Source: Bacillus sp. FJAT-42315
GTDB taxonomy: Bacteria; Bacillota; Bacilli; Bacillales; Domibacillaceae
Assembly (NCBI RefSeq): GCF_002797375.1
Contig: NZ_KZ454941.1
Location: forward strand, 1,192,493-1,256,492
Direction of reading: 5' to 3'
DNA length: 64,000 bases
This document shows, in pieces, positions 18,057 to 26,336 of the stretch (the first letter of the stretch is position 1; each line of letters opens with the position of its first letter). The position numbers were made by a program, and so were the translations under genes. The notes under the pieces were generated by a model. That model saw only the letters and a list, made by a program, of their open reading frames with translations. It did no database searches and was not told the origin of the DNA.

Positions 18057-18166
18057 TCAAAATGGTCGCATCGTCCTTGCTGAAATTCGGCAGGGGTTTT
18101 TCTTTGCTTTTTTGCTGAATTTTTCAGTAAAATAAGAAGTGTAATGATATTAAGGAGGGATTCGGA

Positions 18167-18667
18167 ATGGCTCATGTAACGTTTAAAGGAAATCCAATGA
18201 CTGTACTTGGAAACGAAGTGAAAGTAGGAGATCAGGCACCGGATTTTACTGTGCTAGCTAATGACTTGTCAGAGGTGACACTAGCTGATTCTAAAGGGAA
18301 AATTCGCTTGATTAGTGTCGTCCCTTCTATTGATACGGGTGTATGTGATGCGCAAACGCGTCGCTTTAACGAAGAAGTATCCCAAATTGAAAATGTTGAA
18401 GTATTAACGATTTCTGCGGACTTACCGTTTGCACAAAAACGTTGGTGTGCAGCAAATGGCTTAGAAAACGTGAAAACATACTCGGATCATCGCGACCTTT
18501 CCTTCGCTGAAGCATACGGCGTTCACATGAAAGAGCTACGTTTATTAGCGCGTGCAGTATTTGTAGTTGACAGTCATGATAAAATTACTTACGTTGAGTA
18601 TGTAAGTGAGGGAACGAATCATCCAGACTATGAAAAAGCAATTGAAGCTGTAAAAGCTGCTTTATAA
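18167..18667 (+). CDS. tpx: Thiol peroxidase Tpx
   Basis: Peroxiredoxin that reduces hydroperoxides with thioredoxin. The peroxidatic cysteine is in [14 protein letters not shown] near residue 60 and the resolving cysteine in KRWCAANG near residue 94, the arrangement of the Tpx subfamily. The 166 residues are full length. AAGGAGGGATTCGG precedes the ATG. The gene is transcribed alone between a weak terminator and a strong one. The order gerW-tpx-ytxK matches B. subtilis. Confidence 0.97.
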   Translation: MAHVTFKGNPMTVLGNEVKVGDQAPDFTVLANDLSEVTLADSKGKIRLISVVPSIDTGVCDAQTRRFNEEVSQIENVEVLTISADLPFAQKRWCAANGLENVKTYSDHRDLSFAEAYGVHMKELRLLARAVFVVDSHDKITYVEYVSEGTNHPDYEKAIEAVKAAL

Positions 18668-18671
18668 TCAG

Positions 18672-18706
18672 TAGGCTGACCCTTAACAAAAGGGTCAGCT
18701 TTTTTA
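18672..18706 (+). terminator. Terminator of tpx
   Basis: GCTGACCCTT / AAGGGTCAGC followed by TTTTTT. Confidence 0.92.
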
Positions 18707-18731
18707 AGTAATGTTTAAGGAGGAACCACAT

Positions 18732-19724
18732 ATGAATGAATTTTCCCCGATCGAAAAACTTTTCAAAACCTTCGATGAAACAGCTGCTATTCTTCAAAAT
18801 GAATTGTCATGCACATATTTAGATGCTTTGGCAGAAACAGCTGAAAACTTATTCCAAAATGAAATCTTGCAAGAGGAATTAAGTGATGTGGCGAAAAAGA
18901 ATATATCCAAGAAGTACGAAGACATTCAGCTCGATCAATTTTCGAAAGAAGACATCCGTAAAGCGTATCAGCTAGCAATTTTAAAAGGGATGCAGCAAAA
19001 TGTTCAGCCAAACCATCAAATGACACCAGATTCGATGGGGCTATTTATCGGCTATTTACTTGGTCAGTTTATGAAGGACAAAAGCGAGTTTACGATCATG
19101 GACCCCGCTGTTGGGACAGGAAATTTATTGTTCACCGTGTTAAATCATTTATCAGAAAAAAAGCTATCGGCTATTGGGGTTGATATTGATGATTTGCTGT
19201 TGAAGCTTGCTTGGTGCGGAGCCAACTTACTTGAACAGTCTGTACAATTGTATAGTCAAGATTCATTAGAGCCCTTGTTAATCGATCCATCGGATGTTGT
19301 CGTGTGCGACTTGCCAGTTGGTTATTATCCAAATGATGTCCGTGCCGTCGAGTATGAGTTGTGTGCGGAAGAAGGGCATTCTTATGCTCACTTCTTATTT
19401 ATGGAACAAAGCATCAAGCATACAAAACCAGGTGGCTATTTATTTTTCCTTATACCGAATGGCTTATTTGAATCTACTGGTGCGGATAAGTTGCACCGTT
19501 TCTTCCAGCAACACGTTCATATTCAAGGTGTCATCGGTTTGCCACCATCCTTGTTTAAAAATAAACAAGCGGCAAAAAATATTTTAATTTTACAAAAGCA
19601 GGCAGAAGATGCTCGACCACCGAAACAAGTCTTTCTGGCGAATTTGCCATCGATGAAAGATCCGAAAGCGATGCAATCGATCATGATGAAAATGAATCAA
19701 TGGTTTAAAGAAAGCAAAGCATAA
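18732..19724 (+). CDS. ytxK: Class I SAM-dependent methyltransferase YtxK
   Basis: A 330-residue protein resembling the methylase subunit of type I restriction systems. The SAM-binding motif I is IMDPAVGTGNLLF (about residue 118). The catalytic position that reads NPPY in active adenine methylases is DLPVGYYPND here, so activity on DNA is doubtful. No restriction or specificity subunit is nearby, and the gene is a conserved chromosomal one in Bacillus. I chose the ATG at 18732 because GGAGGA lies just before it; an ATG at 18711 precedes that site. In B. subtilis ackA follows ytxK, but here the PHA genes do. Confidence 0.9.
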   Translation: MNEFSPIEKLFKTFDETAAILQNELSCTYLDALAETAENLFQNEILQEELSDVAKKNISKKYEDIQLDQFSKEDIRKAYQLAILKGMQQNVQPNHQMTPDSMGLFIGYLLGQFMKDKSEFTIMDPAVGTGNLLFTVLNHLSEKKLSAIGVDIDDLLLKLAWCGANLLEQSVQLYSQDSLEPLLIDPSDVVVCDLPVGYYPNDVRAVEYELCAEEGHSYAHFLFMEQSIKHTKPGGYLFFLIPNGLFESTGADKLHRFFQQHVHIQGVIGLPPSLFKNKQAAKNILILQKQAEDARPPKQVFLANLPSMKDPKAMQSIMMKMNQWFKESKA

Positions 19725-19764
19725 AACAATCCCCTTCACATATGTGTGAGGGGATTGTTTTATG
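19723..19764. terminator. Bidirectional terminator between ytxK and phaC
   Basis: AAAACAATCCCCTTCACA / TGTGAGGGGATTGTTTT forms a 17-bp stem with A and T tracts on either side, suited to stop both convergent units. Confidence 0.92.
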
Positions 19765-19768
19765 CTTA

Positions 19769-20854
19769 TTATTTGGAATGTTCAACTAACCATTGGTCAA
19801 TCGTTGGATACGTACGTTTTACCGCATTTCCGCCAACGACTACTGACACATGACCAGTAGGCATGACATGATATGTTTTATCTTGGCTAGATACTTTTTG
19901 CATTAACGGTTTTACTTGCTCCGGTGCAGCGATATGGTCACGCTGAGCAGCAATATTTAAAAGATTTGCTTTAATATTACTTAACTGCACGTGTTGGCCA
20001 CGAATCATCAATTCATCATTAATGAGTTTGTTTTTTTGGTAGAATTCACCGATCCATTGTCTGAAGGCTTCACCAGGGAATGGAATGCCATCATGTACCC
20101 ATTTTTGCATTAGCGACCAGCTTTTCACAAATTCATCATTGTCTACGCGATCAGCTAATGTAACAAAAGGTCCAATATAGTTAACAAGCGGCTTTAATAA
20201 TTTATTGCCAAGGTCAATCGTTTCCGGTGGAATAATTCCTAGCGTATCGACCATCTTGTCCAAATTGAAATAACGATCGTCGAGCCAATTTGTAAATAAG
20301 CCAGTATCCTCAAAATCAAATGGACTCGTTAAGAAGATTAAATTACGAATAGGTAAATCAGGGTGAAGAGCGGCAGAAATAGCCGTCATCGTTCCACCCA
20401 TACAATAGCCAAGTAAGCTTACTTCATCGGCACCAGAAGTTCGCAATACTTTTTGAATTGCACGAGGGATGTAATCTAGCACGTAGTCATCTAATTTCAT
20501 ATGACGATCTTCGTAACCTGGCGTGCCCCAATCTAATAAGTAAACGTCATGGCCCTGATCCGTCAAATATTCAATTAGGCTACTGCCGGGCGTTAAATCT
20601 AATATATATGGCTTATTAATAAGCGCGTAAATCATTAATAGCGGCACTTTATTTGTCTTTTCTTTTGCCGGTTGGTAGCGATATAGCTTGGCTTTATTTT
20701 TTGTCCAAATGACCTCTTTAGGTGTTAAGCCGACTTGCGGTTCCGGTTCTTTTGTTAACACCTCGGATACTCGTTTAAAGCGATAGTAGCTTTTTTGGAT
20801 ATTCTCAGGTAACGTATTAACCCAAGCTTCCATTTCTTTCGTCGTAGTGTACAC
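19769..20854 (-). CDS. phaC: Class IV poly(3-hydroxyalkanoate) synthase subunit PhaC
   Basis: Catalytic subunit of the PhaC-PhaR synthase that polymerises (R)-3-hydroxyacyl-CoA into storage granules. The alpha/beta-hydrolase core shows the lipase-like box LLGYCMGG with the catalytic cysteine near residue 150, the general-base aspartate in AAQRDHIAAPEQ and the histidine in MPTGHVSVVVGG. Strings such as YALINKPYILDLTPG match the Bacillus enzyme closely. A GTG at 20854 placed 9 bases after AAAGGGGG gives 361 residues, the length of the B. megaterium protein; an upstream GTG at 20860 or TTG at 20887 is possible. Last gene of phaR-phaB-phaC. Confidence 0.95.
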   Translation of the reverse strand: MYTTTKEMEAWVNTLPENIQKSYYRFKRVSEVLTKEPEPQVGLTPKEVIWTKNKAKLYRYQPAKEKTNKVPLLMIYALINKPYILDLTPGSSLIEYLTDQGHDVYLLDWGTPGYEDRHMKLDDYVLDYIPRAIQKVLRTSGADEVSLLGYCMGGTMTAISAALHPDLPIRNLIFLTSPFDFEDTGLFTNWLDDRYFNLDKMVDTLGIIPPETIDLGNKLLKPLVNYIGPFVTLADRVDNDEFVKSWSLMQKWVHDGIPFPGEAFRQWIGEFYQKNKLINDELMIRGQHVQLSNIKANLLNIAAQRDHIAAPEQVKPLMQKVSSQDKTYHVMPTGHVSVVVGGNAVKRTYPTIDQWLVEHSK

Positions 20855-20902
20855 GTTCACATTCCCCCTTTTTAAATGTACAAGCAAACGATTTTGCTTT
20901 GC

Positions 20903-21685
20903 TTACATATATGCGCCACCGTTTACGTTGATGCATTGACCTGTAATGTAATCGCTGTTTGCGAGGAATAGAACTGCTTCTGCTACTTCAGAAGTTTTCC
21001 CTAAGCGTTTCATTGGGATCTTTGACACAATTTGCTCTAGGATATTGTCCGGAATTGCTGCAGACATTTCTGTTTCAATATAGCCAGGGCAGATAGCATT
21101 TACTGTAATCCCGTTTTTAGCTGTTTCTAAAGCTAAAGATTTAGTAAAGCCAATCATTCCTGCTTTTGAAGCAGAGTAGTTTGTTTGACCGAAGGCACCT
21201 GCTTGTCCAACGATGGAGCTAATGTTAATAATGCGACCGTACTTTTGCTCAAGCATTGTATGGATGACAGCAGATGTTGTGTGATAAATGCTATTTAAAT
21301 TGATGTTAATAACATCGTACCACTCTTCTTCACTAAGCTTTTTGAATGAACGATCTTTTGTAATTCCAGCATTATTGACAAGAATATCGATTCTACCAAA
21401 TTGTTTTTTCGTTTCTTCAATTAATTGTTGAGATTCTTCTAAGCTCGCTACATTCGCTTTGTAAGCTACTGCTGATCCACCAAAACCTTCAATATCTTCT
21501 ACAACAGCTTTAGCTGCATCTGAACTTGAGTTATAGTTAATGACAACATTGGCTCCTTTTTTTGCTAGTTCTTTCGCGATTGTAGCCCCAATTCCGCGAG
21601 AGCCGCCTGTTACAATGACGACTTTCCCTTTTAAACTTAACAAATCTTCATTCTTTTGGATGAGTTCTTTTTCAATGATTGCCAT
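20903..21685 (-). CDS. phaB: Acetoacetyl-CoA reductase PhaB (SDR family)
   Basis: NADPH-dependent reductase making (R)-3-hydroxybutyryl-CoA for PHA synthesis. Short-chain dehydrogenase features: cofactor loop VTGGSRGIGATIA, NNAG motif in DILVNNAGITKDRSF, catalytic Ser in INISSIVGQAG and Tyr/Lys in NYSASKAGM. It is related to FabG, but its place between phaR and phaC makes PhaB the better call. The start after AAGGAGTGTATATA adds a ~16-residue N-terminal extension (AIIEKELIQKNEDLL) before the fold, absent in the B. megaterium enzyme. Confidence 0.93.
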   Translation of the reverse strand: MAIIEKELIQKNEDLLSLKGKVVIVTGGSRGIGATIAKELAKKGANVVINYNSSSDAAKAVVEDIEGFGGSAVAYKANVASLEESQQLIEETKKQFGRIDILVNNAGITKDRSFKKLSEEEWYDVININLNSIYHTTSAVIHTMLEQKYGRIINISSIVGQAGAFGQTNYSASKAGMIGFTKSLALETAKNGITVNAICPGYIETEMSAAIPDNILEQIVSKIPMKRLGKTSEVAEAVLFLANSDYITGQCINVNGGAYM

Positions 21686-21737
21686 TTATATACACTCCTT
21701 ATGTAGTTTTTTAGAAGATAACGTGTGATTAAGTGCT

Positions 21738-22232
21738 TTATTTCTTTTGTTGTGAAGCGGGTGGTGTTGTTTTTGATGGGGCAGCTTCCGTTGAAGCGGA
21801 AGTTTTTTCTGGCTCCGGCGCAGTTGCTGCTTCCTCTACTTGTTGCAATGCTTTTAAGACTCGGTCCATCTTTTTATCTAGTCTGGCAACTGTTGTTTTT
21901 AATTTGCTAATTTCAGCTAAAGTAGGGCTGTTTAAAAGTTCATCTTCTACTTTTTGATCAAGCTCTTCTACTTTTTCTTCTACATTAATAATTAAAGACG
22001 CCACGCTAGAAATTTCTTCACGAGTTGGCATATTCATTTGTTTTAAATACGCATCTGTCGTCTTTTGAATTAGTTCCTGAAATTGCAAATAAGCGCTTTG
22101 CGTTTGGCCCATCCATTCAGCATAAGCCTCTTGTTGCATCGTTTCGTGGAGGACATCATTCCAGCTTGCTTCTGTTTTTTCGTAAAAACTTTTCCACACG
22201 GTAAATGGATCTGGCAATGTTTGTTGGGTCAT
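21738..22232 (-). CDS. phaR: PHA synthase subunit PhaR (class IV)
   Basis: Non-catalytic partner required by Bacillus-type PHA synthase; it must not be confused with the unrelated PhaR repressor of Proteobacteria. The 164-residue helical protein begins DPFTVWKSFYEKTEASWN and has a coiled coil (NVEEKVEELDQKVEDELL) followed by a Ser/Thr/Pro/Ala-rich tail ending in Lys. AAAAGGAGTTAACGCG precedes the ATG. It is first in the phaR-phaB-phaC operon, and a promoter-like sequence is present upstream. The C-terminal tail is longer and lower in complexity than the core. Confidence 0.92.
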   Translation of the reverse strand: MTQQTLPDPFTVWKSFYEKTEASWNDVLHETMQQEAYAEWMGQTQSAYLQFQELIQKTTDAYLKQMNMPTREEISSVASLIINVEEKVEELDQKVEDELLNSPTLAEISKLKTTVARLDKKMDRVLKALQQVEEAATAPEPEKTSASTEAAPSKTTPPASQQKK

Positions 22233-22341
22233 TACGCGTTAACTCCTTTTGAATTTTTAGTTTTTTGTAAATCTTAACACTATTGCTATATGTTTAGGAT
22301 AATACACATGAGGCATCTTTTGTTCCAAAAAAAAACGTGAA

Positions 22342-22371
22342 ATTCTACTCAAAATCCCATAATTCTGACAA
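22342..22371 (-). promoter_or_regulatory. Putative promoter of phaRBC
   Basis: On the minus strand, TTGTCA (22371-22366) and TAGAAT (22347-22342) with an 18-base spacer, about 110 bases upstream of phaR. Confidence 0.5.
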
Positions 22372-22433
22372 TGTTTTTTACAGATGTTGTCGATTTAGAT
22401 GCATTTTGTCAATATTTGTAGGTAATACAACGC

Positions 22434-22473
22434 TTGACTTAAAATGCATATAGGTGTAAATTACACATATAGG
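22434..22473 (+). promoter_or_regulatory. Promoter and palindromic operator of phaQ
   Basis: TTGACT (22434-22439) and TAAATT (22457-22462) are 17 bases apart. The palindrome TGTAA-A-TTACA (22455-22465), flanked by ATATAGG on both sides in near-inverted or repeated form, covers the -10. This is a likely binding site for the PadR-type product of phaQ, which in B. megaterium represses its own promoter and responds to PHA. Confidence 0.6.
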
Positions 22474-22502
22474 CGATATTAAAGATATAGTAGGTGATAG
22501 TG

Positions 22503-22925
22503 ATGGTTGCCAACCGGCGTAACTCTAAAGAAGAGAAAGACGGAAAGAAAAATGTAGCAGGTGCACCGAAGAATTTTATGGTTCCTGTCCTTTTGCTTCT
22601 TCTAAGAGATTGGAATGCACACGGATATGAATTAATGCAAAAGCTTATTCAATTTGGGTTTCATTCCATTGATCAGGGGAATTTTTATAGAACATTGAGG
22701 CAATTGGAAAAAGATGAGTTTGTCACTTCTGAGTGGGATACATCATCAGGAGGTCCTGCCAAACGAATTTATTCGATTACATCGGCAGGGGAGCAATATT
22801 TACAGGTGTGGGCCGCTTCACTAGAACAGTATCAAAAAATGCTTGATCAGTTTTTTAATGTATACAGTCAATTTTTTATGCCACCAGGATTCGCAACGAA
22901 TAAAGACGATCAATCGAAAAAATAG
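22503..22925 (+). CDS. phaQ: PadR-family regulator PhaQ
   Basis: A 140-residue winged-helix regulator of PHA genes. The PadR domain is seen as NFMVPVLLLLLRDWNAHGYE, LMQKLIQFGF, then GNFYRTLRQLEKDEFVTSEW and GGPAKRIYSITSAGEQYL. In B. megaterium PhaQ represses phaQ-phaP and is released by PHA itself. The basic N-terminal tail (ANRRNSKEEKDGKK) may aid DNA or granule binding. The ATG at 22503 follows TAGGTGATAG; a GTG at 22494 is in frame. It is divergent from phaRBC and upstream of phaP, the B. megaterium layout. Confidence 0.92.
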   Translation: MVANRRNSKEEKDGKKNVAGAPKNFMVPVLLLLLRDWNAHGYELMQKLIQFGFHSIDQGNFYRTLRQLEKDEFVTSEWDTSSGGPAKRIYSITSAGEQYLQVWAASLEQYQKMLDQFFNVYSQFFMPPGFATNKDDQSKK

Positions 22926-23057
22926 ACAAGACCTCTTCAGTGCAGACAGCATAATTTTTGTAAAGCTTTGCAATTACCAAAGGAATAATTTGGCGATTGT
23001 ATAAGTTTTTATATAAGGTCTACTTGACCTTAATTCAATCAAATGGAGGGTTTTAAA

Positions 23058-23573
23058 GTGACAAATAAAAAAGAAACAAACAAGTCTATTGATGTAATCG
23101 ATGTGTTTTGGGACGGTTGGTTTAACGGATTCAAAACGTTCTATTCTTCTCAAGATGGATTAGAGCAAAGAACACTTCAAGTATTTGAAAGACAAAAGGA
23201 TTGGATCAATTCTAGTCGCGCACAAATTTCTAAGCTAGAAGAAAACTCTAAAAAATTGTCTTCAGAATGGAAGTCTAACATGATGAACTCTTCTTGGAAT
23301 CAACAAGAGCTTGGCGGCAAAAACTTAGCTGAATGGGTGGATCAGTTAGAAGAAATTAGCTATACGACTCAAGAACTAGCAATGAGCCCAGGGAAAGCTT
23401 CTATTGAAATGCTATCTAAATCTCAAGCTCATTTAGAAGAAACATATAAAAACGCACTTGAAGCACAGCAACAAAACCGTGCGGAAGTATTAAAAGCTTG
23501 TGAGGATTTAATTAATCAATTGAAGCAAACACAAAAAGGAATGCTTCAATCATTTGAATTAATCGCGAAGTAA
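23058..23573 (+). CDS. phaP: Phasin PhaP
   Basis: Granule-coating protein that stabilises PHA inclusions and controls their number and size. The 171-residue, highly helical, Gln- and Glu-rich sequence has conserved aromatic strings near the N-terminus (VIDVFWDGWFNGFKTF) and a long amphipathic region. It fits the Bacillus phasin family by neighbourhood and composition. The GTG at 23058 is preferred because GGAGGG lies 7 bases upstream; the in-frame ATG at 23043 precedes that site. The 115-base gap after phaQ may hold its own promoter. Confidence 0.9.
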   Translation: MTNKKETNKSIDVIDVFWDGWFNGFKTFYSSQDGLEQRTLQVFERQKDWINSSRAQISKLEENSKKLSSEWKSNMMNSSWNQQELGGKNLAEWVDQLEEISYTTQELAMSPGKASIEMLSKSQAHLEETYKNALEAQQQNRAEVLKACEDLINQLKQTQKGMLQSFELIAK

Positions 23574-23586
23574 TAAATGATTGTTA

Positions 23587-23617
23587 GGCCAACTCAGGAT
23601 GACTGGGTTGGCTTTTT
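23587..23617 (+). terminator. Terminator of phaQ-phaP
   Basis: GCCAAC / GTTGGC with a 13-nt loop, followed by TTTTT. Confidence 0.8.
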
Positions 23618-23694
23618 GACATTCTTTTTGACATTTTCAAAAGGATCATAGAGAATAAAAAGATAAGAAACAGTGAAACGAGGAGGGGCTTGGC

Positions 23695-24537
23695 ATGGCT
23701 TGGACGGAGCGGGATGAAGCGATGTGGGACGAGATTATGGCTTGGGAGCAGTCGCTCGCAGATGTTGAAGGAAATGATTTGCAATATACATATTCAAAGT
23801 GGTTACATGCGGCGTTTGAGGCCATACCGGAGGAGACGTCGGCTACTTTTTTTTATCAGTTGGATAATGCGCTTTTTCAAATGCATTCTCTACTACAAGG
23901 ATCGCAATTTCAAAATGAAGCACGTGAGAGGATCTTAACTTCTGCTCGAGTGTTTAATGAAGAGGTCAATACCATTTCTGATATGAAAAAGTTGACGCTC
24001 GACCAGTTAGCTTACTTGAATCGTCAGCAGGCATCTAGACATCGGCTGTATTCGCTCATTCAAGGAGGAATCACAGGAACGGGTGGAGCCGTGCCCGTTA
24101 GCACCGATTTTCTCGCTATGATCTTGATTAACTTGCGTGCGGTTCAGATAACAGCGATGTCTTATGGCTATGATCCGCAAACACCATTTGAAATGATGGC
24201 TTCCTTGAAGGTGTTTCATGCGGCGACCTTGCCGGATCGCTTGAAAGTAGTTGGCTGGCAAGAGCTTCTATTAGAACTTGAAGAGCAGGAACAGTCCTTC
24301 TTTTATCAGGAGCCAGATCAATTAACAGACACGACTTGGCTTGAGGGGCCGATTAAGCAACTGTTTAAACTGATGGCAATTACAGTATTCAAAAATAAAA
24401 AAATGTCTAATTTGCCGCTTCTCAGCTTAGCGATTGGGGCGGGTATGAATTATCGTTTAACGAAAACGGTCACGACCTATGCAGAAAAATACTATCAATA
24501 TCGTTTGTTGCAAGAGAAGAAAGTTGATAGTGAATAA
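23695..24537 (+). CDS. EcsC-family protein
   Basis: A 280-residue protein of the EcsC family (named after the third gene of the B. subtilis ecs operon). The N-terminal half is acidic and helical (ERDEAMWDEIMAWEQSLADV). The central hydrophobic, Gly-rich segment GGITGTGGAVPVSTDFLAMI leads into LRAVQITAMSYGYDPQTP, as in other members. It may associate with the membrane peripherally. The function is unknown. It follows phaP closely on the same strand but after a terminator, so a link with PHA granules is only positional. The start follows GAGGAGGGGCTTGGC. Confidence 0.87.
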   Translation: MAWTERDEAMWDEIMAWEQSLADVEGNDLQYTYSKWLHAAFEAIPEETSATFFYQLDNALFQMHSLLQGSQFQNEARERILTSARVFNEEVNTISDMKKLTLDQLAYLNRQQASRHRLYSLIQGGITGTGGAVPVSTDFLAMILINLRAVQITAMSYGYDPQTPFEMMASLKVFHAATLPDRLKVVGWQELLLELEEQEQSFFYQEPDQLTDTTWLEGPIKQLFKLMAITVFKNKKMSNLPLLSLAIGAGMNYRLTKTVTTYAEKYYQYRLLQEKKVDSE

Positions 24538-24576
24538 AAAACCGCCGTATACGAAAAAAGTATGCGGCGGTTTTTA
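24537..24576. terminator. Terminator after the EcsC-family gene
   Basis: AAAACCGCCGTATAC / GTATGCGGCGGTTTTT, a 14-bp stem with one mismatch and T-tracts on both strands. It separates two convergent genes. Confidence 0.9.
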
Positions 24577-24601
24577 TGAATGCTAAAAACGCTGTATAGG
24601 C

Positions 24602-24898
24602 CTATTTCTCTACAGAAGGCGAAGTTCGAAACCATAGCCAAAGATCATTAATAATAGAAGCAAGCTCACTAATTTCTTCATTAAGTAAGCAAGAGCGATC
24701 AAAGCTTTCTTCGTGATCTAGCTGCGCTTGGCGTTCGTTAATTTCTTTTTCTAGCTCTTGAATTCGATCCGGAATGCTACCACGAATCGTTTCCCATTGA
24801 TGGAGGATGTAGGTTTGCTCATTCATTGAGTAATGACTCCACTCTTTCGGTAAATGAGGCACATCGATTCCAAGGCGCCGGTTTGTTTGAAAGTACAT
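24602..24898 (-). CDS. Conserved hypothetical 98-residue protein
   Basis: A small acidic, helical protein with no membrane segment. The start reads MYFQTNRRLGIDVPHLPKEW. The middle is a heptad-like coiled coil (RIQELEKEINERQAQLD) and the end contains NDLWLWFRTSP. A sequence resembling AAAGAGAGGATAGATT precedes the ATG. I do not recognise the family. It lies alone between a bidirectional terminator and the argG promoter region. The clean start, ribosome site and terminator support a real gene. Confidence 0.65.
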   Translation of the reverse strand: MYFQTNRRLGIDVPHLPKEWSHYSMNEQTYILHQWETIRGSIPDRIQELEKEINERQAQLDHEESFDRSCLLNEEISELASIINDLWLWFRTSPSVEK

Positions 24899-25018
24899 AA
24901 TCTATCCTCTCTTTTTTCTCCATCTTACCTTTTTCCGTTGTTTTCTGCAAAAATCCAACGAAGAGTGATTATTTATTCATATAAAAGAAAAAAAATACAC
25001 TTTTTTTGAATAAACCAC

Positions 25019-25047
25019 TTGAAAGCTCATGAAGAACATGGTATTCT
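25019..25047 (+). promoter_or_regulatory. Promoter of argGH
   Basis: TTGAAA (25019-25024) and TATTCT (25042-25047), spacer 17 bases. Confidence 0.65.
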
Positions 25048-25095
25048 TTATTCATGTTAAGAGAATAAAAATTAATAAAAATGAATATTTATACT
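25047..25095 (+). promoter_or_regulatory. Candidate ArgR/AhrC operators
   Basis: Several AT-rich segments similar to ARG-box halves lie just downstream of the -10: TTTATTCATG, AATAAAAATTAATA and AATGAATATTTATACT. AhrC/ArgR represses argGH when arginine is plentiful. AT-rich composition makes chance matches likely, so this is tentative. Confidence 0.4.
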
Positions 25096-25127
25096 AATAG
25101 ATATCAGCTTAGAGGAGGAAATAAATC

Positions 25128-26336
25128 ATGAGTAAAAAAGTTGTTCTTGCGTATTCAGGGGGATTAGATACATCGGTGGCAATTCCGTGGTTAAAGGATA
25201 AAGGCTATGATGTCGTCGCTTGTTGCTTAGACGTTGGTGAAGGAAAGGATTTAGAGTTTGTAAAAGAAAAGGCGCTTCAAGTTGGAGCGGTAGCGAGCTA
25301 CATGATCGATGCGAAAGAGGAATATGCAAAAGAATATGCATTAATCGCTCTTCAAGCTCATACGTTATATGAGGGTAAATACCCGCTAGTATCCGCGTTA
25401 TCACGTCCGCTTATTTCGAAAAAGCTAGTAGAGGTAGCTGAACAAGAAAATGCTGTCGCGGTGGCTCATGGATGTACCGGAAAAGGAAATGACCAAGTTC
25501 GTTTTGAAGTATCGATTAAAGCGTTAAATCCGGATCTTGAAGTTCTTGCTCCAGTACGTGAGTGGAAATGGTCACGGGAAGAGGAAATCGAATATGCAAA
25601 ACAAAACAATATTCCGATTCCGATTAATTTAGACAGCCCATTCTCCATCGACCAAAACCTTTGGGGCAGAAGCAATGAGTGCGGAATTTTAGAAGATCCT
25701 TGGGCAGCGCCGCCAGAAGCAGCTTACGAGTTAACAGCAGCTTTAGAAAATACGCCAGATACACCTGAAATCATCGAAATTGATTTTAAAGAAGGTGTGC
25801 CAGTAGCAGTAAATGGCGTACAGTATTCTGTAGCTGAACTTATCCTTCATTTAAATGAAGTGGCTGGTAAGCATGGTGTGGGAAGAATTGACCATGTAGA
25901 AAACCGTCTTGTTGGAATTAAATCAAGAGAAGTGTACGAGTGCCCAGGTGCGATGACATTAATCAAGGCACATAAAGAGCTGGAAGATTTAACATTAGTG
26001 AAAGAAGTCGCTCACTTTAAACCAGTCATTGAAAAGAAAATTACAGAGCTGATCTATGATGGACTATGGTTCTCACCATTAAGAGCACCACTTGAAGCGT
26101 TCTTAAAAGAAACGCAGAAATTTGTCACTGGAACAGTTCGCGTCAAATTATTTAAAGGTCATGCGATCGTCGAAGGAAGAAAATCTGAGTATTCTTTATA
26201 CAATGAGAAATTAGCAACTTACACAACAGAAGATGAATTTGACCATGATGCAGCTGTAGGGTTTATCCAACTTTGGGGTCTTCCGACGAAAGTAAATTCA
26301 ATGGTGCAACAGGAGAAAGAGAAGGTTCAAGTATGA
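25128..26336 (+). CDS. argG: Argininosuccinate synthase
   Basis: Joins citrulline and aspartate with ATP, the penultimate step of arginine synthesis. The N-type ATP pyrophosphatase loop [16 protein letters not shown] is at residues 8-23. Later motifs include [31 protein letters not shown] and the segment [16 protein letters not shown]. The 402-residue length is typical. AGAGGAGGAAATAA precedes the ATG. It overlaps argH by the sequence ATGA, showing translational coupling. In B. subtilis the neighbouring upstream gene is moaB, not seen here. Confidence 0.98.
   Translation: MSKKVVLAYSGGLDTSVAIPWLKDKGYDVVACCLDVGEGKDLEFVKEKALQVGAVASYMIDAKEEYAKEYALIALQAHTLYEGKYPLVSALSRPLISKKLVEVAEQENAVAVAHGCTGKGNDQVRFEVSIKALNPDLEVLAPVREWKWSREEEIEYAKQNNIPIPINLDSPFSIDQNLWGRSNECGILEDPWAAPPEAAYELTAALENTPDTPEIIEIDFKEGVPVAVNGVQYSVAELILHLNEVAGKHGVGRIDHVENRLVGIKSREVYECPGAMTLIKAHKELEDLTLVKEVAHFKPVIEKKITELIYDGLWFSPLRAPLEAFLKETQKFVTGTVRVKLFKGHAIVEGRKSEYSLYNEKLATYTTEDEFDHDAAVGFIQLWGLPTKVNSMVQQEKEKVQV

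Noticed and set aside
18732..19724. ytxK as part of a restriction-modification system
   Set aside because: No restriction or specificity subunit nearby, and the gene is a conserved chromosomal neighbour of tpx in Bacillus.
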